A DNA stretch of 64,000 nucleotides from JALHUB01 sp963719465. Lineage in GTDB: Bacteria > Chloroflexota > Dehalococcoidia > DSTF01 > JALHUB01. Positions 8,402 through 16,745 of this stretch are shown here, piece by piece. The notes beneath the pieces are model-generated. The model saw only the letters and a program-made list of their open reading frames with translations. It was not told the DNA's origin and did no database searches. The position numbers and the translations under genes are program-made. The number at the start of each line of letters is the position of its first letter. The stretch's first letter is position 1. The stretch covers positions 310,001 to 374,000 of the forward strand of contig OY970386.1 in the NCBI GenBank assembly GCA_963719465.1, in the 5' to 3' direction.

Positions 8402-9178
8402 TCATGCTTGGATTCCCAAATGCGCCTCCAGCGCCTCATAGCGGCCATGGCAGGCGGGACAGTCCGGAGACGGCCCGCCGACGGCCAGTCGTTGAAACTC
8501 GCCGGACCATAGGTCGAGCGTTAGCAGCCCTGGCGTCGCTTGACCCAGAAGGACCTTGATCGCTTCAGCCGCCTGCAAAGCGCCAACGACGATGGGCACT
8601 GCATTCAGTATACCGACGGTGTCGGAGGTGAGGCGCGTTTCTGTCGCCGGCAGCGACGAGAAAAGGCAGCGAATGCAGGGCGTGCGACCCGGCAGGATCG
8701 CCATGGTCATGCCACACGAAGATACCGCCGCGCCGTATATCCAGGGAATGTTCAGCTTCAGCGCCGCGTCGTTGATGAGGTAGCGGCCCTCCAGGTTGTC
8801 CAGCCCGTCGACGATGACGCCCGCGCCTTCGACGAGCTTCTCGATGTTGCGGGCGTTCACGTCCGCGACGATGCCCTCCACCGCGATCGATGAGTTGGCG
8901 GCCTTCAAGTGACGCTCGGCGGCAAGGGCCTTCGGGACCCGCTGCTTCACGTCGTCTTCGTCGTACAGCACCTGGCGATGCAGGTTGTGGTATTCGATCA
9001 GGTCGCGGTCGATGACGCGGAGCCGGCCGATCCCCGCGCGGGCGAGAGCGCCGGCGGCGGTGCTGCCGAGCCCTCCACAGCCGACAACGACGACGCTGCT
9101 CCGGTCCAGCTTCTTCTGCCCGGTCTCGCCGATGCCGGGGAAGAGGATATGCTTCAGGTACCTGTCGGAATCGTCCAT
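8402..9178 (-). CDS. ThiF/MoeB/HesA-type adenylyltransferase
   Basis: 258 residues of the E1-like family that adenylates the C-terminal glycine of a ubiquitin-like sulfur carrier. Visible: RYLKHILFPGIGETGQKKL, the nucleotide-binding VVVGCGGLGSTAAGALARAG, the DRDLIEYHNLHRQ metal/ATP region, and two zinc-binding pairs CIRC and CPAC. There is no C-terminal rhodanese domain, and no MoaD/ThiS-like carrier in the window. Being 20 bases upstream of cysK suggests a thiocarboxylate-based sulfur donor for cysteine or methionine synthesis, but molybdopterin or thiamine work is equally possible. Start ATG 9178 follows GAGAGG. Confidence 0.85.
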   Translation of the reverse strand: MDDSDRYLKHILFPGIGETGQKKLDRSSVVVVGCGGLGSTAAGALARAGIGRLRVIDRDLIEYHNLHRQVLYDEDDVKQRVPKALAAERHLKAANSSIAVEGIVADVNARNIEKLVEGAGVIVDGLDNLEGRYLINDAALKLNIPWIYGAAVSSCGMTMAILPGRTPCIRCLFSSLPATETRLTSDTVGILNAVPIVVGALQAAEAIKVLLGQATPGLLTLDLWSGEFQRLAVGGPSPDCPACHGRYEALEAHLGIQA

Positions 9179-9294
9179 GTCGCCTCTCGCGACGCTGCGT
9201 TGGCGCGTCAGGATCAGTCTATCGCATCGCGGCAGCGAGAGCATAGGCGGCCGGCGAGGGGTGGGGACGAGTCGGGGGACCACGCAGGCGGCGA

Positions 9295-10551
9295 TCAGCG
9301 GGGTCGGCCGGCGGCGGCGAAGTGGCTGTTCCAATAGTCCTCGCCGAGCGACACTTCGCGGACGATATCGCCGTCGTCAGTGGCCATGATCACGCCGTTG
9401 CCTCCAACGTAGATGCCAACGTGCGTGATTCCGCCTGACGAGGTGGTGCCCGAGAAGAAGACGAGGTCGCCAGGCTCCATTTCGTCGCGGGAAACCGGCG
9501 TCGCCCAATTGTACTGGTCCGCGGCCGAGCGGGGCACGTCAACGCCAAGCTGCGAGTAGACCCAGTTGACGAGGCCGCTGCAGTCGAAGCTGTTGGGGCC
9601 ATCGCCGCCCGGGGCGTAGGGCGAGCCGACACGCGAGCGCGCCAGCTCAACCGCCCGCTGACCGAGGTCGGAGGAGTCGCCGCCGTCGGGAGCCGGCACG
9701 GGGAGAGGCACCACCGGCGTCGGGGCGGCGGTTGCCGTTGCGTGCGCGGGCGCTGGCGTCGCTGCGGGCGGTTCAGGCGTGGCCGTCGCGACGGGCGCCG
9801 GCATTACGCCGCCGGGAATGAATATCGTCTGGCCAACGGCAAGGCTGTCGGCGTTGCCGAGGCCGTTGGCAGGGAAAGCGATGATTGCCTGGACATCGGC
9901 GCTGAACGTGGCCGCAACGTCGCTGAGCGTATCGCCGGACTGGACGTCGTATATTATGCCGTCGCTGGGCGGCAGGCGAAGCTGCTGGCCGAGCGAAAGG
10001 GAGTTGGCGGTCTCGAGATCGTTGTTCCAGATAACGGACGTATCGGCGAGGCCGAAGCGGGAGGCGATGCCGCTGACGGTGTCGCCGTCCTGGACGACGT
10101 AGGTGATGAAGACCGGCGGTGTGGGCGACGCCGTTGGCTCGACCGTCGGCGGGCTGATTGCTGCCGCTTCCATCAACGTCTGGTCGTCCGGCACGGAAGG
10201 CGTCGGGGTGGCCGACGGGCGCACGAGCGGACCGGCCGCGGGGCTCGAGTGGGCAGTGATCGTGGTCAGGGGTAAGAGCGCGGAGCGCAGAACGGAGTCG
10301 CCCTGATCGACCGCATTCGGCTGCGCCGGCGCCTGGGACGGCTGGTCGATAAGCGAGACCGCGCCAGGAGTCGGTTCGAGGTGCCGGGAGAAGAAGACGG
10401 CGGAGAAGACGGACAGTCCTATCAGGACGAGGACGAGAAGATGGAGCGCCGGCCGGTATTTCCGGCGGAATCGAGCGGCACGATGCGGAAGGTTTGGCGT
10501 CTCCAGGCCGCATCCCGGGCCGGGAGTGCGCGGGCTGAGCGTGCCTTTGAT
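9295..10551 (-). CDS. Membrane-anchored LysM-LysM-NlpC/P60 cell-wall hydrolase
   Basis: About 418 residues if started at the ATC codon at 10551. Order: about 30 Arg/Pro-rich residues, a transmembrane helix (LHLLVLVLIGLSVFSAVFF, about 38-56), a low-complexity stretch, two LysM peptidoglycan-binding domains (VQDGDTVSGIASRFGL and VQSGDTLSDVAATF), a Pro/Thr/Ala linker and a C-terminal NlpC/P60 peptidase with catalytic Cys (FDCSGLVNW) and His (ITHVGIYVG). The usual third polar residue (FIHA) reads VIMA. No ATG, GTG or TTG exists in frame between the upstream TAG and GTG 10224, yet AGGAGG lies 8 bases before ATC 10551. Starting at GTG 10224 would remove the membrane anchor. It probably cuts wall stem peptides outside the cell. 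Confidence 0.8.
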   Translation of the reverse strand: MKGTLSPRTPGPGCGLETPNLPHRAARFRRKYRPALHLLVLVLIGLSVFSAVFFSRHLEPTPGAVSLIDQPSQAPAQPNAVDQGDSVLRSALLPLTTITAHSSPAAGPLVRPSATPTPSVPDDQTLMEAAAISPPTVEPTASPTPPVFITYVVQDGDTVSGIASRFGLADTSVIWNNDLETANSLSLGQQLRLPPSDGIIYDVQSGDTLSDVAATFSADVQAIIAFPANGLGNADSLAVGQTIFIPGGVMPAPVATATPEPPAATPAPAHATATAAPTPVVPLPVPAPDGGDSSDLGQRAVELARSRVGSPYAPGGDGPNSFDCSGLVNWVYSQLGVDVPRSAADQYNWATPVSRDEMEPGDLVFFSGTTSSGGITHVGIYVGGNGVIMATDDGDIVREVSLGEDYWNSHFAAAGRPR

Positions 10552-10835
10552 GCTCCTCGCCTCCTACTAGAAGCGGAACGGCCCGTTTGGCTCCCCCGTC
10601 GCGCGGGCCTACCGTCCTGGTCGATTCCTGAAGCGGCCCTGGACTCCTGCGGCCGCTCCTCACGCTTGGAAGATTGTCGCTGAGTGGCAGCACCGCTGTC
10701 AAGTCGCCACGAGGACGCGAAGGAATTGACCACCGAGTGCCGGTTACGTAAAGTGGAGTCAGCCCTGTCGCTTTGGACGGGAATCGGGGATGGCGAAGGG
10801 AAGAACTTTAGAGACGGCGAGGGAGGCGGGACATC

Positions 10836-11582
10836 GTGAGGGGCAGCGCCATTCGTGAGAGGCTAACTGGGCTGGGACTGGCGGTCGGATTGGCTGCAGC
10901 GCTACTGGCCGCGACCGGCTGTTCGTCGGGCGGGCAGCCCGGCCTCTCGACTGCGGGGCCAACGGCAGGGTATACCCCAAACGCGATGATCACTCCAAGG
11001 CCCGTCACGATCAACGTCGGCAACAATCCGTCGAAAGGGCCGGCGGACGCGAAAGTCACCATAGTCGAATTCGCCGACTTCACCGGCGCCCATTCGGCAG
11101 CCTTCGCTTTGCAGACGCTGCCCCAGATCATCGCCAACTACGGCGACAAGGTCCGAGTCGTGTTTCTAAACGACCTCTTGGGCGACACGGGATACGGCGA
11201 GAAGGCGGCTGAGGCAGGAGAGTGTGCAAATGCGCAGGGGGCGTTCTGGCCCTACCACGATCTGCTGTTTCAGAATCAGGCAGCGCTGACCGCCATAACG
11301 ACGCCCGGGCCAACGCCGGGAATCGATGGTGTGATAAGTGCGCTGAAGGGCTACGCCGCTCAGTTGAAGCTTGATACGACAACGTTCAACACTTGCCTGG
11401 ACTCCGACCAGATGACCAGCGCCCTCTACGCGGACCGGCAGTTGGCGGACAAGGCCGTTCAGGACGCGGGTTTGAACACATTGACCCTGCCAGCCTTTTT
11501 CATCAACGGGAACTACCTCAGCGGAGCCAAGCCTTACGACGTCTTCAAGACGCTGATCGACGCGGCGCTGACGGGATCCTGA
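10836..11582 (+). CDS. DsbA-like thioredoxin-fold lipoprotein without CXXC
   Basis: 248 residues. Signal peptide with lipobox LLAATGC (Cys about 29), so lipid-anchored outside the membrane. The rest follows the DsbA/BdbD family: KGPADAKVTIVEFADF, the helical insert (FWPYHDLLFQNQAAL), and the cis-Pro segment TLPAFFINGNYLSGA. In active members the position after EFADF is F-x-C-P-x-C; here it reads TGAHSAAF, so both redox cysteines are missing. It may act as a chaperone or binding protein rather than an oxidoreductase. GTG 10836 has GAGGGAGG upstream. It stands alone between divergent and same-strand neighbours. Confidence 0.8.
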   Translation: MRGSAIRERLTGLGLAVGLAAALLAATGCSSGGQPGLSTAGPTAGYTPNAMITPRPVTINVGNNPSKGPADAKVTIVEFADFTGAHSAAFALQTLPQIIANYGDKVRVVFLNDLLGDTGYGEKAAEAGECANAQGAFWPYHDLLFQNQAALTAITTPGPTPGIDGVISALKGYAAQLKLDTTTFNTCLDSDQMTSALYADRQLADKAVQDAGLNTLTLPAFFINGNYLSGAKPYDVFKTLIDAALTGS

Positions 11583-11698
11583 CGCTCTAGGCTTCCACGA
11601 CGGCCTACAAACGACTGGTCGGTTCCCCTTCACTTCTGACCCACATGGTATAGTGAGCTGACTTCGCGGTCGGATGGTCATGCGATGGAGCAGGCAAC

Positions 11699-12511
11699 AT
11701 GAGTCGAATTGAGCGCGTCCTGCAGAAGAGGCGACGCGACGGTCGCCTGGCGCTCATCGCCTACGTGACCTGCGGCTTTCCCGAGGCGCGGTCGACGCCA
11801 CGAATCGTGCGGGCGCTCGTCGAGGGCGGCGCCGACGTGATCGAGCTCGGCATACCGTTCAGCGACCCGGTGGCCGACGGCGCTACGATCCAGAAGGCGT
11901 CGTTCCGGGCGCTGGAAGCCGGAATGACGGCCTCCGGCTGCTTCAACGTCGCGGCGAAGGTCCGAGCGGAGCTCCCCGACGCCCCGCTGATCGTCATGAC
12001 ATACGCCAATCCGGTCTTCGCGTTTGGCGAGGAAGCGTTTGTCGAGAAGGCGGCTGCTGCGGGCGTCGATGGGCTGATCGTCGTTGATCTGCCGGCGGAG
12101 GAAGGAAGTGAATTGCGGACGAAAGCTCGTCGCCGCGGCCTGGACAACATCATGCTTGTCGCGCCCACCTCGGACGATGAGCGGATCGAGCGCATCGCCG
12201 CCGAGGCGTCGGGGTTCGTCTACTGCGTCAGCGTCGCCGGCGTGACGGGCGCCAGGGCGGAGCTTCCCAGCGCCCTGCCCGACTTTCTGGCCCGCGTCCG
12301 ACGGCACACCTTGCTGCCGCTTGCCGTTGGCTTCGGCGTCTCGCGACCGGAGCACCTGCGCTCGTTGCGAAGGATGGCGGACGCCGCGGTCGTCGGCAGC
12401 GCGATCGTTGACGTGATCGACTCGTCGCCGGCGGGCGAAATCGAATCGCGCCTGAAACAATACGTGCGGACGCTCGTTTCCTATGATGAGGAAACTCCGC
12501 GACAAGCTTGA
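11699..12511 (+). CDS. trpA: Tryptophan synthase alpha chain
   Basis: 270 residues. Cleaves indole-3-glycerol phosphate to indole and glyceraldehyde 3-phosphate in complex with TrpB. Signatures: the catalytic Glu in VIELGIPFSDPVADGATIQ, the second catalytic Asp in GVDGLIVVDLPAEE, YCVSVAGVTGAR and the phosphate-binding AVGFGVSRPEHL / AAVVGSAIVD. It lies upstream of, and outside, the T-box-controlled operon: the operon promoter begins inside its last codons. trpA is usually last in trp operons, so here its expression may be set separately. Confidence 0.95.
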   Translation: MSRIERVLQKRRRDGRLALIAYVTCGFPEARSTPRIVRALVEGGADVIELGIPFSDPVADGATIQKASFRALEAGMTASGCFNVAAKVRAELPDAPLIVMTYANPVFAFGEEAFVEKAAAAGVDGLIVVDLPAEEGSELRTKARRRGLDNIMLVAPTSDDERIERIAAEASGFVYCVSVAGVTGARAELPSALPDFLARVRRHTLLPLAVGFGVSRPEHLRSLRRMADAAVVGSAIVDVIDSSPAGEIESRLKQYVRTLVSYDEETPRQA

Positions 12512-12536
12512 CAAACGTCGAGCGCGCTGTTATAGT
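12508..12536 (+). promoter_or_regulatory. Sigma-70 promoter of the trp operon
   Basis: TTGACA at 12508-12513 and TATAGT at 12531-12536 are separated by 17 bases, an almost perfect housekeeping promoter. It overlaps the trpA stop codon and starts the T-box leader, with transcription expected near 12543. Confidence 0.85.
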
Positions 12537-12669
12537 GCTGCAAAAGCGAATAGGCATCGGCGAAGAACAGGACTAGTACGTCGCAAGGCGAGGCCTCAGA
12601 GAGCCGGGACAGGTGAGATCCGGCGCCGGCGCAACGATAGGAATGGACCTGGGAGCCGCAACCCCGAAG

Positions 12670-12748
12670 GTCGCCTGAGGCGACGCAGTAGGGGATGCCG
12701 GAACGGGCACCGTTAGCAGAGCCCAGGGTATAAGTCGCCTGAGGCGAC
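12670..12748 (+). repeat. Duplicated 15-base hairpin inside the T-box leader
   Basis: GTCGCCTGAGGCGAC occurs exactly twice, at 12670-12684 and 12734-12748. Each copy folds into a 6-bp stem with a TGA loop, and the arms of one copy can pair equally well with the other. Confidence 0.8.
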
Positions 12749-12805
12749 CGTACCTGATAAGAGATGTCCTTCTCGCGAAGGACAACTAGGGTGGCACCAC
12801 GAGAT

Positions 12806-12834
12806 ACCCCTCGTCCCTATGACGAGGGGTTTTT
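12806..12834 (+). terminator. Regulated terminator of the T-box leader
   Basis: A 10-bp stem (12806-12815 with 12821-12830), a 5-base loop and a T-run. It overlaps the T-box antiterminator strand and stands 22 bases before the trpE start. Confidence 0.9.
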
Positions 12835-12856
12835 GTTTGCCCGCGAGGATACGCAA

Positions 12857-14356
12857 GTGGAACACACGGAATATCGGCCGAGCCTGAAGGAGGCGCACGC
12901 GCTGGCCGGAAAAGGCAACCTGCTGCCGGTGTATCGAGACGTTCCGGGAGACCTTGAGACGCCGGTCTCGGCATACCTGAAGATCGTGCGCAACAGCCAC
13001 TCGTTCTTGCTGGAGAGCGTCGAGGGCGGCGAGCACCTGGGACGCTACAGCTTCATCGGGACGGAGCCTTATCGGATTCTGAAGAGCCCTGCCGGCTCGC
13101 CCGTCGACCCGCTGCGCGAGATCGAAGACGAGCTTCGACGTTTTGACATTGTCCCGGTCCCGGGCCTGCCGCGATTCCACGGCGGCGCGGTGGGCTACCT
13201 TTCGTACGAGGCGGCGCGCCACTTCGAACGCCTGCCCTCACCATCGTCGGACCCGCTGGGGCTGCCAGAGGCGATCTTCATGTTCACCGACACGCTCCTC
13301 GTCTTCGACCACCTCCAGCACAAGATAAAGGTCGTCAGCCATGCCCGCCTGGACGGCGACATCGACTCCGCCTACCGGCAGGCAACCTGGCGCATCGACG
13401 AGCTGGTCGAGCGCCTGTCCGGGCCGCTGCCGCCCGCTGTCGATGAGGCGAACCCGGAGGGCGAACCTGAGCGAGAGCCGGCGTCGAATGTGAGCCGCGA
13501 CGACTTCCTTCGATCGGTGGAGCAGGCCAGACAGCACATCATCGCCGGCGACTGCATCCAGATCGTCCTCTCGCAGCGGCTTTCCCGCGGGACCAACGCC
13601 CAGCCCTTCGACGTCTACCGGGCGCTGCGGGCGATCAACCCGTCGCCGTATACGTACTACCTGCGGCTGGGAGACACGCACGTCGTCGGGTCATCGCCCG
13701 AGATGCTGGTGCGCGTGGAGGACGGCGTGGTGACGACGCATCCCATCGCCGGCACGCGGCCGCGCGGGGCTGATGCCGCCGAGGACGCCGCCTTCGAGGC
13801 GGAGCTGCGCGCCGACGAGAAAGAGTGCGCCGAGCACACGATGCTCCTCGACCTGGGCCGCAACGACATCGGGCGCGTGAGCGAGCCGGGCAGCGTGAGG
13901 GTGGAGCGTTGCATGGAGGTTGAGCGCTATTCGCACGTCATGCACCTCGTGTCCAATGTCTCGGGGCGCCTGCGCGACGACCTGACGTGCTTCGACGCGC
14001 TGCGCGCCTGCTTCCCCGCCGGCACGGTCTCGGGCGCTCCCAAGATCCGCGCGATGGAGATCATCGCCGAGCTTGAGCCGGACAAACGCGGCCCCTACGC
14101 CGGCGCCGTCGGCTACTTCGACCTGCGCGGCAACCTGGATACCGCAATCACCATTCGCACCATCGTCATGAAGGACGGCGTGGCGCATCTGCAGGTGGGC
14201 GCCGGCATCGTCTACGACAGCGTGCCGGAGCGCGAGCACCAGGAGACGCTGAACAAGGCCGGCGCGCTGCTCCAGGCGCTCGACGTGGCGGAGGAGAAGG
14301 CGAACCAGTCCCGACGGGTCGAAGGCCGGGCGGCAGAGGCGACGCTGGGAGGCTGA
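12857..14356 (+). CDS. trpE: Anthranilate synthase component I
   Basis: 499 residues. Converts chorismate to anthranilate using ammonia from TrpG. N-terminal domain (residues 1-220) carries the feedback region LLESVEGGEHLGRYSFIG with the usual tryptophan-binding serine segment. The catalytic domain includes IQIVLSQRLSR, PSPYTYYLRLGD, GSSPEMLVR, HPIAGTRPRG, ERYSHVMHLVSNVSG and AGTVSGAPKIRAMEII. GTG 12857 is the best start: GAGGAT lies 7 bases upstream and it follows the leader terminator. A longer frame back to 12764 runs through the T-box itself. The stop lies 1 base before trpG. Confidence 0.95.
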   Translation: MEHTEYRPSLKEAHALAGKGNLLPVYRDVPGDLETPVSAYLKIVRNSHSFLLESVEGGEHLGRYSFIGTEPYRILKSPAGSPVDPLREIEDELRRFDIVPVPGLPRFHGGAVGYLSYEAARHFERLPSPSSDPLGLPEAIFMFTDTLLVFDHLQHKIKVVSHARLDGDIDSAYRQATWRIDELVERLSGPLPPAVDEANPEGEPEREPASNVSRDDFLRSVEQARQHIIAGDCIQIVLSQRLSRGTNAQPFDVYRALRAINPSPYTYYLRLGDTHVVGSSPEMLVRVEDGVVTTHPIAGTRPRGADAAEDAAFEAELRADEKECAEHTMLLDLGRNDIGRVSEPGSVRVERCMEVERYSHVMHLVSNVSGRLRDDLTCFDALRACFPAGTVSGAPKIRAMEIIAELEPDKRGPYAGAVGYFDLRGNLDTAITIRTIVMKDGVAHLQVGAGIVYDSVPEREHQETLNKAGALLQALDVAEEKANQSRRVEGRAAEATLGG

Positions 14357-14357
14357 G

Positions 14358-14927
14358 ATGCTGCTGCTCATCGACAACTACGACAGCTTCACGTTCAACC
14401 TCTTCCAGGCGCTGGCGGAGCTCGGCGTGGAGCCGCTGGTCGTGCGGAACGATGCGATGACTATCGACGAGATCGAGGCGCTGAAGCCGGAAAGGATCGT
14501 CATCTCGCCCGGGCCGGGAACGCCGAAGGAGGCGGGAATCAGCGTCGAGGTCGTGCGCCGTTTCGCCGGGTCGGCGCCGGTGCTAGGCGTCTGCCTGGGG
14601 CACCAGTGCATCGGCGAAGCGTTTGGAGCGGTCGTCGAAGGCGCGGGCGAAATCGTGCACGGGAAGCTTTCCGACATCCACCACGACGGCCGGGGCGTCC
14701 TTCGCGGCCTGCCGAACCCGTTTCCAGCGACTCGCTATCATTCACTCGCCGTGCGGCGAGACAGCCTGCCGTCATGCCTCGAAGTCACCGCCTGGACCGA
14801 CAGCGGCGTCGTGATGGGAATTCGGCATCGCGAGCTGGCGGTCGAGGGCGTGCAGTTTCACCCGGAGTCGATCATGACGCAGGCAGGGAAAGACCTGCTG
14901 CGCAATTTTCTGGAGGTGTCACGATGA
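14358..14927 (+). CDS. trpG: Anthranilate synthase component II (glutamine amidotransferase)
   Basis: 189 residues. Class I glutaminase supplying ammonia to TrpE. Starts LLLIDNYDSFTFNL; oxyanion loop PGPGTP; nucleophile Cys in GVCLGHQCIGEAFG; catalytic His-Glu pair in GVQFHPESIMT. GGGAGG precedes ATG 14358 and its TGA shares bases with the trpD ATG (ATGA 14924-14927), so translation is probably coupled. Confidence 0.95.
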   Translation: MLLLIDNYDSFTFNLFQALAELGVEPLVVRNDAMTIDEIEALKPERIVISPGPGTPKEAGISVEVVRRFAGSAPVLGVCLGHQCIGEAFGAVVEGAGEIVHGKLSDIHHDGRGVLRGLPNPFPATRYHSLAVRRDSLPSCLEVTAWTDSGVVMGIRHRELAVEGVQFHPESIMTQAGKDLLRNFLEVSR

Positions 14928-15937
14928 TACGAGAGGCGATTTCGGCGGCGGTGGCCGCGCGCGACCTTTCAGAGGAGGAAGCGGCGGGCGTGATGGAGGA
15001 GATCATGTCCGGCGGAACGACGGACGCCCAGCTTGCGGCCTTCCTGACGGCGCTTCGACTGAAAGGCGAGACGGTCGATGAGATAGCCGGCATGGCGCGC
15101 GTGATGCGGGCGAAAGCCTGTCGCGTGGGCTGCGAGGGCGCCCTGCTCGATACCTGCGGGACCGGCGGCGACGCCAGCGGCACGTTCAACGTCAGCACGG
15201 CGGCGGCGTTCGTCGCGGCGGCCGCGGGGGCAAGAGTCGCCAAGCACGGCAATCGCGCCATGAGCAGTCGCTGTGGCTCGGCGGACGTCCTTGAGGCGCT
15301 GGGCGCGAAGATCGAGCTTTCGCCGGAGAGGGCGGCGAAGTGCCTGGAGGCGACCGGCTTCTGCTTCATGTTCGCGCCGAGTTTCCATCCAGCGATGCGC
15401 TATGCGGCGGGCCCGCGGCGGGAAATCGGCATCCGCACCGTCTTCAACATCCTCGGCCCGCTGTGCAATCCGGCCGGCGCCACTCGCCAGGTGCTCGGCG
15501 TCGCCGACGCGTCGCTGGGCGAGAAGATGTCCCAGGCGCTCGCCCGCCTTGGCTGCGAGCACGCGCTCATCGTCCACGGCGACGACGGCCTGGACGAGCT
15601 GAGCCCGGCGGGTCCGTCGCAGGTATGGGAGGTGATGGGCGAAGACGTTCGCCACTTCACGATCGAGCCGTCAGATGCAGGGCTTTCGCCGCGCCCGCTG
15701 TCGGAGGTGAGCGGTGGCACCGCCGAGGAGAACGCCGAGATGTTGCGGTCCGTTCTCGGCGGCAAGCCGGGCGCCGTGCGCGACTTCACGCTGCTGAACG
15801 CGGCGGCCGCGCTGGTAGCCTTCGACCTGACGAATGATCTCGCCAAGGGGGTCGAGCTGGCGGTACAAGCGATCGATGGCGGCAAGGCGCTGGCAAAGCT
15901 GGAGAGCTTCATCGAGGCGAGCAATGCGACAGACTGA
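14924..15937 (+). CDS. trpD: Anthranilate phosphoribosyltransferase
   Basis: 337 residues. Attaches phosphoribose from PRPP to anthranilate. Signatures: the helical N-terminal domain with MEEIMSGGTTDAQLAAFLTAL, the PRPP loop DTCGTGGDASGTFNVST, the KHGNRAMSSRCGSADVLEALG block, FAPSFHPAMR and RTVFNILGPLCNP. The start at 14924 overlaps the trpG stop by four bases, and the end overlaps trpC by 14 bases. Confidence 0.95.
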   Translation: MIREAISAAVAARDLSEEEAAGVMEEIMSGGTTDAQLAAFLTALRLKGETVDEIAGMARVMRAKACRVGCEGALLDTCGTGGDASGTFNVSTAAAFVAAAAGARVAKHGNRAMSSRCGSADVLEALGAKIELSPERAAKCLEATGFCFMFAPSFHPAMRYAAGPRREIGIRTVFNILGPLCNPAGATRQVLGVADASLGEKMSQALARLGCEHALIVHGDDGLDELSPAGPSQVWEVMGEDVRHFTIEPSDAGLSPRPLSEVSGGTAEENAEMLRSVLGGKPGAVRDFTLLNAAAALVAFDLTNDLAKGVELAVQAIDGGKALAKLESFIEASNATD

Positions 15938-16745
15938 GGCGCTCCCCGACATACTTCAGCGCATCGTCGGGGCCAAGCGGGATGAGCTGCGACGGCTGCA
16001 GAAGACGAAGCCGCTTGACGAGCTGCGTGAGATGGCGGCTCGCGTCGCATCTTGCCGGAGTCTGTCAAACGCGATTCGAGGCTCGGAGAAGCATCCCTGC
16101 CTCATCGCGGAGGTGAAGATGGCGTCGCCCTCCGCGGGTCGCCTGATGGACGACGCGAAGCGGCGCGCACTGCCGCTGCTGTACGCGGAGAACGGCGCGG
16201 CCGCGATCTCCGTCCTCACAGAGCAGGCGCACTTCCAGGGCAGCCTCGCGCATCTGGCCGAGGCGAAGTCGTCGCTGGCGCAGGCGTTCGGCGACGAGGC
16301 GCCGCCGGTGCTGCGAAAGGACTTCCTTTTCGAGCCGTACCAGGTGTGGGAGTCGAAGGCGGCGACTGCCGACGCGATCCTTCTCATCGCCGCGCTCCTG
16401 TCGGCCGACGAGCTGGCGCATCTGCTCCGATTGGCCCACGAGCTGCACATGGAGTGCCTGGTCGAAGCGCACGACGAACGCGAAGTCGAGCGGGCGCTGA
16501 CGGCGGGGGCGCAAATCGTCGGCATCAACAATCGCGACCTGCGCAACTTCGCGGTCGACCTTGCTGTGACGGAGCGCCTTCGCCCGCTTGTGCCCGAGGA
16601 CCGGTTGGTCGTGGCCGAGAGCGGGATCCGGACGCGCGCCGACGCTCAGCGGCTGGCGGACTGCGGGGTCGACGCCGTTCTCGTCGGCGAGGCGTTGATA
16701 GCAGCGGAAGACGTGGCCGCGAAGGCGAGGGAGCTTGCAGGGTGA
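15924..16745 (+). CDS. trpC: Indole-3-glycerol phosphate synthase
   Basis: 273 residues. Ring closure of carboxyphenylaminodeoxyribulose phosphate. Signatures: the N-terminal ILQRIVGAKRDELRRLQ, catalytic Lys in LIAEVKMASPSAG, the second Lys in PVLRKDFLFEPYQV, VGINNRDLRNFAVD and the phosphate site VAESGIRTRADAQRL. K-x-S-P-S is typical; here it is KMASPS. The TGA is shared with the trpF start (GTGA at 16742-16745). Confidence 0.95.
   Translation: MRQTEALPDILQRIVGAKRDELRRLQKTKPLDELREMAARVASCRSLSNAIRGSEKHPCLIAEVKMASPSAGRLMDDAKRRALPLLYAENGAAAISVLTEQAHFQGSLAHLAEAKSSLAQAFGDEAPPVLRKDFLFEPYQVWESKAATADAILLIAALLSADELAHLLRLAHELHMECLVEAHDEREVERALTAGAQIVGINNRDLRNFAVDLAVTERLRPLVPEDRLVVAESGIRTRADAQRLADCGVDAVLVGEALIAAEDVAAKARELAG

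Larger units (their letters stand above)
12543..12834 (+). ncRNA. T-box leader, tryptophan-specific
   Basis: A transcriptional T-box riboswitch that reads uncharged tRNA-Trp. Stem I carries AGTA (12574-12577) and, after the paired GCCGG region, GAATGGACC with TGG at 12644-12646 as the specifier codon. The T-box AGGGTGGCACCACG (12788-12801) has TGGC, which pairs with GCCA of a tRNA with discriminator G73, as tRNA-Trp has in bacteria. The hairpin GTCCTT/AAGGAC (12766-12783) precedes it. The terminator stem ACCCCTCGTC (12806-12815) / GACGAGGGGT (12821-12830) ends in a T-run; the T-box strand can form the competing antiterminator. Uncharged tRNA should permit trpE-B transcription. Confidence 0.93.

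Noticed and set aside
12764..12856. An N-terminal extension of trpE back to 12764
   Set aside because: It would translate the T-box and terminator; GTG 12857 has a ribosome site and matches family length.
14606..14923. An N-terminal extension of trpD back to 14606
   Set aside because: This stretch is trpG read in the wrong frame; the ATGA overlap at 14924 marks the true start.
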